A DNA stretch of 28,176 bases from IMG/VR virus record IMGVR_UViG_3300040806_000175, positions 1 to 28,176 of that record; one strand, written 5' to 3'. Shown here one piece after another: positions 19,640 to 26,979 of this stretch. The notes beneath the pieces were generated by a model. It worked only from the letters and a program-made list of their open reading frames with translations, did no database searches and was not told the DNA's origin. This DNA comes from a virus. A program made the translations under genes and the position numbers. The stretch's first letter is position 1, and each line of letters starts with the position of its first letter.

Positions 19640-21150
19640 CGGCGACCACCAGACTCTGCGTTAATACGCATTGTTCCGACACGCCAATCAGCACTACTAT
19701 CCGCTTCAATGCGAATCCTCACCTGACGACCTGTAAAGCGCACAGAGGTTGGCATATTGGTTAGGCTGTAATATGTCGTTGCCGAAGGATAAACGCGCTG
19801 TGTGTCGTTTGGATGGAATCTGGTCATGAATTGAACCTTCACGTCACCAAGCGTTTCTTCGTCACCGATCAATTGGTTGACTTTCATCACCGTGTCACCA
19901 TTTCCAAGCGAGATTGGCGCAGATTCTACATACGCTGTAGATGTGCCGTGAGGTACGCCATGAAGCTCATGGTTGTAAATGATTCCACTTGCATCTGTCC
20001 AAAGTGGCTCGTCAAATACTCCCTGATCAGCACCGCAAGTGCGGTCAATGCGACCGATATGCCAATGGTTTTCTTGGTAATCGTATGCAACGTATGAATC
20101 ACACTCTGTTGCACCAGATGAAGGATAGAACCACCAAATCTCTCCATATTCCGAGTTTTGCACACCATAAACTTTAGTGATCTGGTTGTGATTTATGTCA
20201 TCAAATACATAATCAGAAACGTCACATGGCATTTGTCTAGCAACTGAGCCGTCAAACATGAAGAATGCTTCTTTACCCATCCAGAATGCGCCATTATCAA
20301 CAGCCACAACAGCATGACGTGAAGATGTACCACAGGCAGAACCTACACGTTGGAATCCGTAAACAAATGGAGCGCCTTGATATGTAGCTAAGTGTGCGTC
20401 AGTAGTGGTCACTATTAAAGTGTTACCGCGAACGCGAGCGGCTTGCATAATTTCGCCGTTAGTCGTTAGCTCAAAATCACCTGCTTCGTTAGTTGCAGTC
20501 GCAGTCCATGTGGTGTTGTCCTCACGGTCACACCAAGCAATCTTTCGTGGGCTGCCATCAGCCTGAAGCGCAAAGATGAAACGCTCTGCCGTAACAATTA
20601 AGCCTTTGCAATTTTCTGGCGAATTAGCTATTTGTGCGAATGTATTAGTTGGAACTAAATCCCATTCGTATAACTTTCCATCGGATGTGGCGCAGCCAAC
20701 AAGGTACTCACCCCAGTTATCTAGCGACCATGAGTCAGCCTCTTGGAATACGCCAGTAGATGGCTGCTTCTTGCCGTACAGCGAGCCGTTATTGTTACCA
20801 CCGTAAAAACCACCGCCATATGCTGTATTGGTGCTTGCATCTTCATCACCGGCAACAAAGCCAGCTGGAGTCAAATCAACAGCCGTACATCCACTTGAAA
20901 CGTATATAACCTCGTTAGCGGTTGCTATCGCGATGTTTGAGTTTGCGCTGTTATCGATCCAAGTATGCACCTGTCGAGGCGCAGCCGTAATACTTGCACT
21001 TACATCGCATTTTTGCTGCCAACCGCCAACTGGGCGAAGTGAGCCATTTTGCCAGCGAACTAGGTTGGCGTCATGCCAACGACCTGAGTTTTCAAAGTCG
21101 GTGCCAACACGGTAAATTCCTGCGGGTATTTTTAGCGGTATAAGTGCCAT
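19636..21150 (-). CDS. Tail stabilisation-type beta-propeller protein (gp10-like)
   Basis: 504 residues, almost entirely beta. It starts IPLKIPAGIYRVGTDFENSG, RWHDANLVRWQNGSLRPVGG and WQQK, which is typical of podoviral proteins annotated as head or tail stabilisation. Repeated blade-like units follow (YLVGCATSDGKLYEWDLV, RFIFALQADGSPRKIAWCDR, GNTLIVTTTDAHLATYQG, GAFWMGKEAFFMFDGSVARQ, SYVAYDYQENHWHIGRIDR). In P22 the comparable protein plugs the portal exit after packaging; that equivalence is inferred from gene context and fold type. The C-terminus (VRFTGRQVRIRIEADSSADW) is a separate beta domain. It overlaps the jelly-roll gene by four bases. Confidence 0.75.
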   Translation of the reverse strand: MALIPLKIPAGIYRVGTDFENSGRWHDANLVRWQNGSLRPVGGWQQKCDVSASITAAPRQVHTWIDNSANSNIAIATANEVIYVSSGCTAVDLTPAGFVAGDEDASTNTAYGGGFYGGNNNGSLYGKKQPSTGVFQEADSWSLDNWGEYLVGCATSDGKLYEWDLVPTNTFAQIANSPENCKGLIVTAERFIFALQADGSPRKIAWCDREDNTTWTATATNEAGDFELTTNGEIMQAARVRGNTLIVTTTDAHLATYQGAPFVYGFQRVGSACGTSSRHAVVAVDNGAFWMGKEAFFMFDGSVARQMPCDVSDYVFDDINHNQITKVYGVQNSEYGEIWWFYPSSGATECDSYVAYDYQENHWHIGRIDRTCGADQGVFDEPLWTDASGIIYNHELHGVPHGTSTAYVESAPISLGNGDTVMKVNQLIGDEETLGDVKVQFMTRFHPNDTQRVYPSATTYYSLTNMPTSVRFTGRQVRIRIEADSSADWRVGTMRINAESGGRR

Positions 21151-21158
21151 TTCTTCAC

Positions 21159-21920
21159 CTATTTAATAAGGAAAAACGCATGAGCATCAGCGCCTAAGCC
21201 ACTACCCATTGTTGAGTATGCAAGGCGCCCTGTGGCAGCAGTTGAGAAAATACCTTCACCAAATGCACAGTAGTCAGATGTATTCAAATCATATGCAGCA
21301 ATCGTTGATAAGTCACCACTAAAGCTATTACTTGTCTGATCATCCTCAAAATTTACAGCCAACATCGCACTAGGCGTTGCCGGAGTATCAAAGTTAAACG
21401 ATGCAGTAGCAATGTCGCAATAGCCGTCATACGCAACCCAGTTTGCAGGATCACCGCCGTAAACAGCCCAAGTGGTCAAAGCAGCATAAGCACCGCTATT
21501 GTTAGTAGTTGTAAAGTTAATATCTGCTGTAGTGCCTGTTGGAACCAATGCATACCAAATACCAATACCGCCAGGACAAGTTACAGCTTCAGTGGCTGTT
21601 ACTCCGCCAATAGTGCAACTTGTTTGCTGATAATAACGCTTTGCAATAGCAACAACCACATAACGATTTGATGCGGCAGTGCCAATACTGACACCAGTAA
21701 CCGTCATATTTGTTGAAGTGCCGCCGTATCGCGCTGAAGACGTGCGGACAATCGATGTAGGAGCAAATGATTTTCCGTAAAAATCACCAATGCTTATTGC
21801 GCCAGACGCAGGTATGCCTGATGTTGCACCATAAAACTCAGACAATGAGTGTGGCGCTGAATCTTCAAACTCAGTGCCAATGTCACCTAAGCTAATTGCA
21901 CCAGATGTTTGCAGCGTCAT
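21159..21920 (-). CDS. Tail structural protein with SGAISLGDI adaptor
   Basis: 253 residues. The N-terminal 50 residues carry an internal repeat: SGAISLGDIGTEF...SLSEFYG, then SGAISIGDFYG. This adaptor (LQ.SG.IS..DI..EFGG..P.SLSEYY) is widespread in phage tail and fibre proteins, and probably attaches them to the baseplate or hub. The remaining 200 residues are beta-rich with few charged residues (YVVVAIAKRYYQQTSCTIGG, STMGSGLGADAHAFFLIK) and look like a receptor-facing domain. The start shares one base with the stop of the repeat fibre gene upstream, and the ORF ends nine bases before the stabilisation-type gene. Confidence 0.8.
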   Translation of the reverse strand: MTLQTSGAISLGDIGTEFEDSAPHSLSEFYGATSGIPASGAISIGDFYGKSFAPTSIVRTSSARYGGTSTNMTVTGVSIGTAASNRYVVVAIAKRYYQQTSCTIGGVTATEAVTCPGGIGIWYALVPTGTTADINFTTTNNSGAYAALTTWAVYGGDPANWVAYDGYCDIATASFNFDTPATPSAMLAVNFEDDQTSNSFSGDLSTIAAYDLNTSDYCAFGEGIFSTAATGRLAYSTMGSGLGADAHAFFLIK

Positions 21921-22504
21921 TAGAGTGTACCGAATGCAGTAACGTCATCAGCAACGCTTAATGCGCCTGTTGACGATAATTCAAACATAACCGTGCCGTC
22001 ATAAGAAAATTTTAACGATGTTCCTGACTGCGTAATAGTCCAGTCACCAAGATCAACAGTAGTTGCCTGAACTTCACCTGCTGAGCCATAAATGACCGCT
22101 TTGCTATTCACAACAGTGTTAGCCACAGAACCATCAAGCAAATTAAGCTCAGCAGCAGTCGATGTTAAGCCATCTAATTTATCAAACTCATCAGCAGTTA
22201 CGCCTGTTGCGCGTAAATCTTTGGCATAGTTTAGATCGTCTACTGTGCCTGTAAATCCATCTAATGTGTTTAATTCCGCTGTGGTAACAGTCGCACCATC
22301 AAGGATGTTTAACTCTGCCGCAGTAGATGTAACAGCTGTGCCATCTATAGTCAGAGAAGATAAGTTAGGTGAAATAGCAGTCGTGCCATCGAGCAAATCA
22401 TCTAACGCATCAAAGTTGGTATTGAGCTTAGTACCCCAAGTATCTTCAGAAGCTCCGACCTCGGGCTTTGTCAAAGCGTAAGTTGTAGTAGTTGAATCAG
22501 CCAT
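21920..22504 (-). CDS. Tail fibre protein with TAAELNxLDG repeats
   Basis: 194 residues. The N-terminus (YALTKPEVGASEDTWGTKLN followed by NFDALD) is the typical attachment region of fibre proteins in marine T4-like and podoviral phages. Residues 58-125 contain four to five copies of an about 13-residue repeat with consensus TAAELNxLDG, some degenerate. The C-terminal 60 residues (AVIYGSAGEVQATTVDLGDW through LSVADDVTAFGTL) are beta. Such repeats form a slender trimeric shaft. At 194 residues it is short for a complete fibre, and the neighbours may supply the tip. Its start lies inside the 25-codon frame that precedes it. Confidence 0.82.
   Translation of the reverse strand: MADSTTTTYALTKPEVGASEDTWGTKLNTNFDALDDLLDGTTAISPNLSSLTIDGTAVTSTAAELNILDGATVTTAELNTLDGFTGTVDDLNYAKDLRATGVTADEFDKLDGLTSTAAELNLLDGSVANTVVNSKAVIYGSAGEVQATTVDLGDWTITQSGTSLKFSYDGTVMFELSSTGALSVADDVTAFGTL
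22130..22333 (-). repeat. Coding repeats TAAELNxLDG in tail fibre
   Basis: Residues 58-125 of the fibre protein: VTSTAAELNILDG, ATVTTAELNTLDG, a degenerate FTGTVDDLNYAKD unit, VTADEFDKLDG and LTSTAAELNLLDG. The DNA repeats are imperfect, so recent slippage is not evident. This is a common marine phage fibre repeat. Confidence 0.8.
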
Positions 22505-22574
22505 TGGCTATCTCCGTTGTTTGACCAATTATACCTTCAATAATCGGTGGTGTATCTATTTTAGGATCAGTCAT
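22497..22574 (-). CDS. 25-residue frame linking two fibre genes
   Basis: MTDPKIDTPPIIEGIIGQTT with a five-residue tail. The ATG overlaps the stop of the upstream gene as ATGA, and the stop TGA lies just inside the start of the fibre gene (ATGGCTGA). It fills the 66-base gap between them exactly and would carry ribosomes from one gene to the next. It may be a real micro-protein or only a translational-coupling device. I do not recognise the peptide. Confidence 0.4.
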   Translation of the reverse strand: MTDPKIDTPPIIEGIIGQTTEIANG

Positions 22575-22984
22575 GACAATACCTCATCAACGAGAATCCA
22601 ACCTTGAGTATTGTCATCTTGGTATGTGTCCTCGTCCCAGAAATAATAAACACCTGCATCAAGCTGCTCTTGAGTTAACTCAGGCATAGCAATCGGTGCT
22701 TCCCACCAACAGGTATCTTCATCTAAAACCCAAGATGCGTAAGGACGTGGTGGAATAAATGCATCACGCTCTACGTCATACTTGAAGCCAATACCTGCGA
22801 AATTCTTACGCAATGGTGTGCCATAATCAGGTTGACCATCTTTACCATAATGAACACCACCACGAGTGTTGTATGAGGTTTGTACCCAAGAACCTGCATC
22901 TGGCAGAGTATCGATAAACTCTTGCTCAGCTACAATTACCTGAGTTACAAGCATTTGAATATTTACTCTTGCAAAATGTGCCAT
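22571..22984 (-). CDS. Marine phage tail protein, MAHFARVN type
   Basis: 137 residues. It begins MAHFARVNIQMLVTQVIVAE, then QEFIDTLPD, WVQTSYNTRGGVHYG, TPLRKNFAGIGFKYDVERDA, and FIPPRPYASWVLDEDTCWWE. I recognise this series from many cyanophage and other ocean phage genomes, where it lies among tail fibre genes. Its precise function is not settled; a structural or tail-fibre assembly role is usual. The C-terminus is acidic and aromatic. It begins nine bases after the glycine-rich adhesin stop and ends in an ATGA overlap with the 25-codon frame. Confidence 0.85.
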   Translation of the reverse strand: MAHFARVNIQMLVTQVIVAEQEFIDTLPDAGSWVQTSYNTRGGVHYGKDGQPDYGTPLRKNFAGIGFKYDVERDAFIPPRPYASWVLDEDTCWWEAPIAMPELTQEQLDAGVYYFWDEDTYQDDNTQGWILVDEVLS

Positions 22985-22993
22985 GTTTAATCC

Positions 22994-24040
22994 TTAGTTT
23001 TGAAACTTGTAGCGAATGACTACGATGCCAGAGCCACCTGCGCCGCCCGGATAATTGTTTAAACCTGAGCCGCCACCACCGCCGCCTGTGTTTGCTACAC
23101 CTGCGCCGCCAGTACCAATACCATCAAACGTATTACCGCCACCTTTGCCGCCACCGTATGACCAAGTGTCGCCACCGTTACCATCTTCGCCAGTGTATCT
23201 ATAAAGACCACCACCGCCACCACCGGCATACTTATTGCCATCAAGCCAAGTTATACCTGCACCGCCGTAACCTGCTACTGCAACACCCTGTACATCTTGA
23301 CCGGCTGCTCCTGCTCCACCGCCACCTGAGCCGCCACCGTTGCTTGCATAAGTGGAATAGCCTGATCCTCTACCACCAGTATTACCTTGACCTGCTGTAC
23401 CTGCCGCACCAGTGCTAACAGCTACATATAGACTACCACCGCCACCAGAGCCACCAGTACCTGCGGCAATACTGTTATAAGTAGCTCCATAACCACCACC
23501 AATTGCAGTAGTGCTAAGTCCGGTAATAACACTGTTTGAGCCTTGTACCTGCATAGCACCACCGGCTCCTACAGTTATTGAATAAGTGGTTAATGTCGGT
23601 GTTGCTCCTGTAACTTGAACTGCGCCACCGGCACCACCGCCACCACTGTAATAATAGTTACCACCACCGCCACCGCCTGCAACGACTAGGTAATCGATAG
23701 TGTTAGAACCTTTAGCATTACCCACATTGGTAAATGTTATTGAATCAGAAGACGTAAACGTATGGTATTTATAATCGCCAACCGTAGTTTCAGTGCCACC
23801 AGTTGCAGCAGGGTACTCTGCTATATTGACGTTATCAGTACCTCTACCGGTATTAGCCCATTCGTTATCGTCTGTAGTTGCGCCTACACAAATGTATTGT
23901 TCACCAGTTGTAGTATTAATCCACAAGTGACCTAGTGCTACATTCTCAGTGGCTGTAGGGGCTGATGCAGATACAGTTACATCATCAAGTGCATCAACAC
24001 CTGTTGTAATTGTTCCACCGCCGTTAATCGTAATAGCCAT
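22994..24040 (-). CDS. Glycine-rich tail adhesin, copy 1
   Basis: 348 residues. Residues about 25-75 form a shared attachment module (ALGHLWINTTTGEQYICVGA, TTDDNEW...GRGTDNVN). Residues about 80-125 are a beta domain (YKYHTFTSSDSITFTNVG, TIDYLVVAGGGGGG). The rest is a glycine-rich domain with GG/GGGG runs separated by Ser/Tyr/Asn loops, ending PGGAGGSGIVVIRYKFQN. This fold (GGGGGSG...GGSGIV.IRY) occurs in receptor-binding adhesins of many phages, where glycine helices carry variable loops that touch the host. The neighbour upstream (24050-25114) is a paralogue. The high content of GGN codons explains spurious frames on the other strand. Confidence 0.85.
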   Translation of the reverse strand: MAITINGGGTITTGVDALDDVTVSASAPTATENVALGHLWINTTTGEQYICVGATTDDNEWANTGRGTDNVNIAEYPAATGGTETTVGDYKYHTFTSSDSITFTNVGNAKGSNTIDYLVVAGGGGGGNYYYSGGGGAGGAVQVTGATPTLTTYSITVGAGGAMQVQGSNSVITGLSTTAIGGGYGATYNSIAAGTGGSGGGGSLYVAVSTGAAGTAGQGNTGGRGSGYSTYASNGGGSGGGGAGAAGQDVQGVAVAGYGGAGITWLDGNKYAGGGGGGLYRYTGEDGNGGDTWSYGGGKGGGNTFDGIGTGGAGVANTGGGGGGSGLNNYPGGAGGSGIVVIRYKFQN

Positions 24041-24049
24041 TTGTGTTCC

Positions 24050-25114
24050 TTATAAGTTTTGAAACTTGTAGCGAAGGATTACAATACCTGAGCCACCTGA
24101 GCCAGATGGTATAAGCCATTTTGCCGCACCACCACCACCGCCAGTATTAGCGGTACCACTGCCTGAGTCACCATGACCACCACCACCTACACCGCCTGAG
24201 CCATATTGATTTGCGCTGTAAGCAGAGCCACCACCGCCACCCGCTCTAGCCGTTGAAGTACCTGTTATCAAAGAATACTGACCTGCGCCACCTGCTCCGG
24301 CTGTTCCAGAGCTTGTGGCAGTTGCGCCTACTGCTCCTGCGCCGCCACCACCGCTACCATCATAAGACGAAACAGTACCGCCACCTGCATAACCTTGTCC
24401 GGATACGGGAGTGCCAGATACACCATAAGTAGCGCCACCACCTGCACTACCACCATCACCGCCGTTTCGGTAAGTAGCGGCGTCATAGCAGCTACCTCTG
24501 CCGCCGCCGGTAGATGTAATTCCTAATGCAGATGAGTTATTTCCTTGAATGCCACCGGCATCTTCGCCAACACCAGAGCCACCTGCTCCAATAGTAACTG
24601 CATAAGCCTGTGCTGTAACTGTAATAGCAGATTCAACAGAAGCTCCACCACCAGAATAAGTATCATCAGAACAAGATGAGCGATAACCACCGGCTCCTGC
24701 ACCACCGGCTGCACCTCTACTTGAGGATTTACGACCACCGCCAGAGCCACCACCGGCGATAATCAAGTATTCAACGTTACCTGCATTTTTACCTGCATCA
24801 GTTACTGTAAATGTTCCTGAAGAAGTAAATGTATGAATTTTCCAATCACCGTCAGTAGTTATAGTGCCGCCTGTAGCAACAATTGGTCTAGTCATGTTTA
24901 CATTATCTTCGCCTCTACCAACATTAGTCCATTCGTTGTCATCGGTAGTTGCAGAAGTACACACATACTGATCACCAGTAGTTGTGTTAATCCAGATATG
25001 ACCTAATGCTACGTTAGCAGTAGCTGTAGGGTCTGAAGATGACTTGGTGACGTTGTTAAACGAATCGGTACTTAAACCTGTTAAATCACCATCACCAGTA
25101 ACGATTACTGTCAC
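24050..25114 (-). CDS. Glycine-rich tail adhesin, copy 2
   Basis: 354 residues, a paralogue of the next gene. The attachment module ALGHIWINTTTGDQYVCTSA, TTDDNEW...GRGEDNVN is close to that of copy 1, and the ends agree (GGSGIVILRYKFQN versus GGSGIVVIRYKFQN). The central glycine-rich loops differ strongly. The start is GTG at 25114: GAGG lies seven bases upstream, and this matches the N-terminus of copy 1. The pair looks like a tandem duplication followed by divergence of the host-contact part, giving two adhesins or one hetero-oligomer. Confidence 0.85.
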   Translation of the reverse strand: MTVIVTGDGDLTGLSTDSFNNVTKSSSDPTATANVALGHIWINTTTGDQYVCTSATTDDNEWTNVGRGEDNVNMTRPIVATGGTITTDGDWKIHTFTSSGTFTVTDAGKNAGNVEYLIIAGGGSGGGRKSSSRGAAGGAGAGGYRSSCSDDTYSGGGASVESAITVTAQAYAVTIGAGGSGVGEDAGGIQGNNSSALGITSTGGGRGSCYDAATYRNGGDGGSAGGGATYGVSGTPVSGQGYAGGGTVSSYDGSGGGGAGAVGATATSSGTAGAGGAGQYSLITGTSTARAGGGGGSAYSANQYGSGGVGGGGHGDSGSGTANTGGGGGAAKWLIPSGSGGSGIVILRYKFQNL

Positions 25115-25115
25115 G

Positions 25116-25343
25116 TTAAGCCTCTACTGAAGCAGCCTTTAGCTCTTCGACAGTTGTCATGCTGTCTACTTGGTTTGTAATGTCACGCAGACGTTGCTTC
25201 TCAGCCACGATAGCTGTGGTGTCTGCGCCTGACTCTAAAGCACGTTGGAACGCTACGTCTTGAGCTTCTAGCAATGGCTTACGCTCAGCTCGTAGACGAT
25301 CTTTAGTGATGTCTTTAGCTTTGTTAATGTTTACAGTAATCAT
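25116..25343 (-). CDS. Small fibre-assembly-type protein (MITVN...DITKDRLR)
   Basis: 75 residues. ITVNINKAKDITKDRLRAER, KPLLEAQDVAFQRALESGAD and KQRLRDITNQVDS fit a family of small helical phage proteins next to tail fibre genes (I....D.AR.I..D..R..R...L..LD..F..AlE.g......I...KQ.LRD.T). It is probably a fibre-assembly helper, by context. The ATG at 25343 overlaps the stop of the previous gene as ATGA; a TTG at 25358 in the same frame is less likely. The preceding gene is its usual companion. Confidence 0.78.
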   Translation of the reverse strand: MITVNINKAKDITKDRLRAERKPLLEAQDVAFQRALESGADTTAIVAEKQRLRDITNQVDSMTTVEELKAASVEA

Positions 25344-25528
25344 TCTGACCACTCCCAAGCATCACGAAAAGTACGATCTGAAGGAATCTCAGACACATCT
25401 ACGATCTGATATGCCTTACCTTCTGGTACATCCTTAGCTGCAATTTCTTCAATTGTTAAACCGCAGTCAGCAGGAATAATTACTGCTACACCGCCGTCAT
25501 CTGTTTGGTAAATAATTCGTTGATTCAT
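25340..25528 (-). CDS. Small tail-associated protein (DGGVAVI...DRTFRDAWE)
   Basis: 62 residues. QRIIYQTDDGGVAVIIPADC, LTIEEIAAKDVPEGKAYQIV and PSDRTFRDAWEW match a recurrent phage protein almost always followed by the small helical protein encoded next. The two are widely conserved together near tail fibre genes, though the role is not established. It begins nine bases after the upstream fibre gene and ends in a four-base overlap with its partner. Confidence 0.8.
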   Translation of the reverse strand: MNQRIIYQTDDGGVAVIIPADCGLTIEEIAAKDVPEGKAYQIVDVSEIPSDRTFRDAWEWSE

Positions 25529-25537
25529 GTTTATTCC

Positions 25538-26056
25538 TTATCTTATAACCATCATGGTTGCGGTTGTTAAATCAGCATTGGTATAAGTATCCGCATAGGT
25601 GTTTTCCCACTCAATGCGTAATGATGTTGTAAGATGCCAAGAAGGTGAGGCATTAGGATCAGCAGCCCATGCGCTTTGACCTCTAGAACCATCCCAACTA
25701 CATGACCAAGCGTAGTTAACATCAGGCATTGCAGTAGAGAAATTAAACTGATAATCACCTAAGCCTTGATCAGTTACACTGCTAATATTTCCTGACGCAT
25801 TGATTGTGTTTGTAGTGCCATTAAAATTACACCAAGCACGACATGCATATACTGGCGCAGAACCAGTCACGTTAAATAGATCAAGTGCGTCTGAATCTGC
25901 GTAGCTTGAAATACCAGTTAGACTAGAGCCATCACCAGTAATACTCCCACTAAAGGTTGCATTCTGAGCAAACGTAACATTGCCAGAGGTATCTACGGTA
26001 ATCGCCGTATTGTCGTTATCTGGATCAGATATTGTTGTTACTTTTATTTTACTCAT
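25538..26056 (-). CDS. Short tail fibre protein with GDGSSLTGIS adaptor
   Basis: 172 residues. The N-terminus (MSKIKVTTISDPDNDNTAIT, SGNVTFAQNATFSGSITGDG, SSLTGIS) is the strand-repeat adaptor common in marine phage fibres. The C-terminal 110 residues form a beta domain with conserved tryptophans (CRAWCNFNGTTNTINASGNI, GLGDYQFNFSTAMPDVNYAW, SLRIEWENTY...TTATMMVIR) similar to tip domains in cyanophage fibres. It is short for a fibre but seems complete. It overlaps the upstream gene by four bases (ATGA). Confidence 0.82.
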   Translation of the reverse strand: MSKIKVTTISDPDNDNTAITVDTSGNVTFAQNATFSGSITGDGSSLTGISSYADSDALDLFNVTGSAPVYACRAWCNFNGTTNTINASGNISSVTDQGLGDYQFNFSTAMPDVNYAWSCSWDGSRGQSAWAADPNASPSWHLTTSLRIEWENTYADTYTNADLTTATMMVIR

Positions 26057-26358
26057 GGCTTAGGATACTCCGCTTTAACGGCAGCAATAGCCGCTTGGAA
26101 TTCGTCACCACCAAGACCGGCACGATAGATCATGTCTAGTTGATCGCCTATTGAGGGGTATGCTGCTGCACGATCACGTTGATATTGTGTTGCTAGAGCT
26201 GCTTGATTAGCTGCTTTAACTTCATCACTTAGATCAAATGTGCCATCAGCTAATTGAACCATACCACCATAAACATCATCAGCTACTTCAATGAATCCTT
26301 CTCTTTGAGTGTAGGCGATGCAATCTACAACGCCGTTTGTAATTAATGCGTATTTCAT
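26053..26358 (-). CDS. Small fibre-linked protein with YPSIGDQLDMIY motif
   Basis: 101 residues. It begins MKYALITNGVVDCIAYTQRE and ends AAAYPSIGDQLDMIYRAGLG...FQAAIAAVKAEYPKP. The C-terminal motif 'YP.I.DQLDm.yh.g...w...I..VK...PKP' is common at the end of fibre proteins and in small stand-alone phage proteins of this region. It may act in fibre assembly or as an attached tip piece. Overlap ATGA with the downstream fibre gene; three bases separate it from the upstream fibre gene. Confidence 0.8.
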   Translation of the reverse strand: MKYALITNGVVDCIAYTQREGFIEVADDVYGGMVQLADGTFDLSDEVKAANQAALATQYQRDRAAAYPSIGDQLDMIYRAGLGGDEFQAAIAAVKAEYPKP

Positions 26359-26361
26359 TGT

Positions 26362-26979
26362 TTAACCTATTTTGCTAATTAATACAGTAGTCCAAATATC
26401 ATCAACGCCGTTGTCAGTTTGTGACCAACCTAAACGATAAGGATAAGTACCGCCAGTAGAGTTAGCTATATACTCCAATTGAAATGTCTTTTGAGCACTT
26501 ATGGTAAAGGTGGCGTTACCACTAGGGTTTACTGCGCCATAATAGTTAGTTAAGTTAGCCCAACTAGATTGACCATACATATAAGTAGTGTCAGTTACAT
26601 TTTTTAATCTGGTTTGGTTGTCACCTGTAGTATTAAAATAGGTTGACCATTGGATTACATAAGTACCTGCTTCTAATACAAACTGATTGCTAGAAAGACT
26701 GGTTACAATAGAATCATCATCAGCAGTAATTGTATTTAAAACACGAGTAGTCCATGTACCGTTTGTTGTATCACCATTAGTGCCTGTAGTTACTTCTTCA
26801 ATAATTGCTACTGAAGTACCACCACCAATACCAGTAAGCTGACTACCATCACCATTGGCTAATAGCAATTCACCTGCACCATCAGGCAACGTTAGTGTTC
26901 TATCTGTATTCGTATTAGGAGCCGCAATGGTAAACGTACCTGTACCGCTTGCGTTACCTTCGATCTTTACCTTACTCAT
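26362..26979 (-). CDS. Short tail fibre protein with GDGSQLTGIG adaptor
   Basis: 205 residues. The N-terminal 55 residues (KIEGNASGTGTFTIAAPNTN, TDRTLTLPDGAGELLLANGD, GSQLTGIGGG) are a typical fibre adaptor. The next 150 form a beta domain (LNTITADDDSIVTSLSSNQF, GTYVIQWSTYFNTTGDNQTR, KTFQLEYIANSTGGTYPYRL, DIWTTVLISKIG), a C1q-like or similar jelly roll with the usual final strand. The start at 26979 overlaps the stop of the repeat protein upstream. It is a likely receptor-contact protein. Confidence 0.82.
   Translation of the reverse strand: MSKVKIEGNASGTGTFTIAAPNTNTDRTLTLPDGAGELLLANGDGSQLTGIGGGTSVAIIEEVTTGTNGDTTNGTWTTRVLNTITADDDSIVTSLSSNQFVLEAGTYVIQWSTYFNTTGDNQTRLKNVTDTTYMYGQSSWANLTNYYGAVNPSGNATFTISAQKTFQLEYIANSTGGTYPYRLGWSQTDNGVDDIWTTVLISKIG

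Noticed and set aside
23092-23418. His/Leu/Tyr-rich plus-strand frame in the glycine-rich adhesin
   Set aside because: It is the antisense of GGN glycine codons and lacks protein-like composition.
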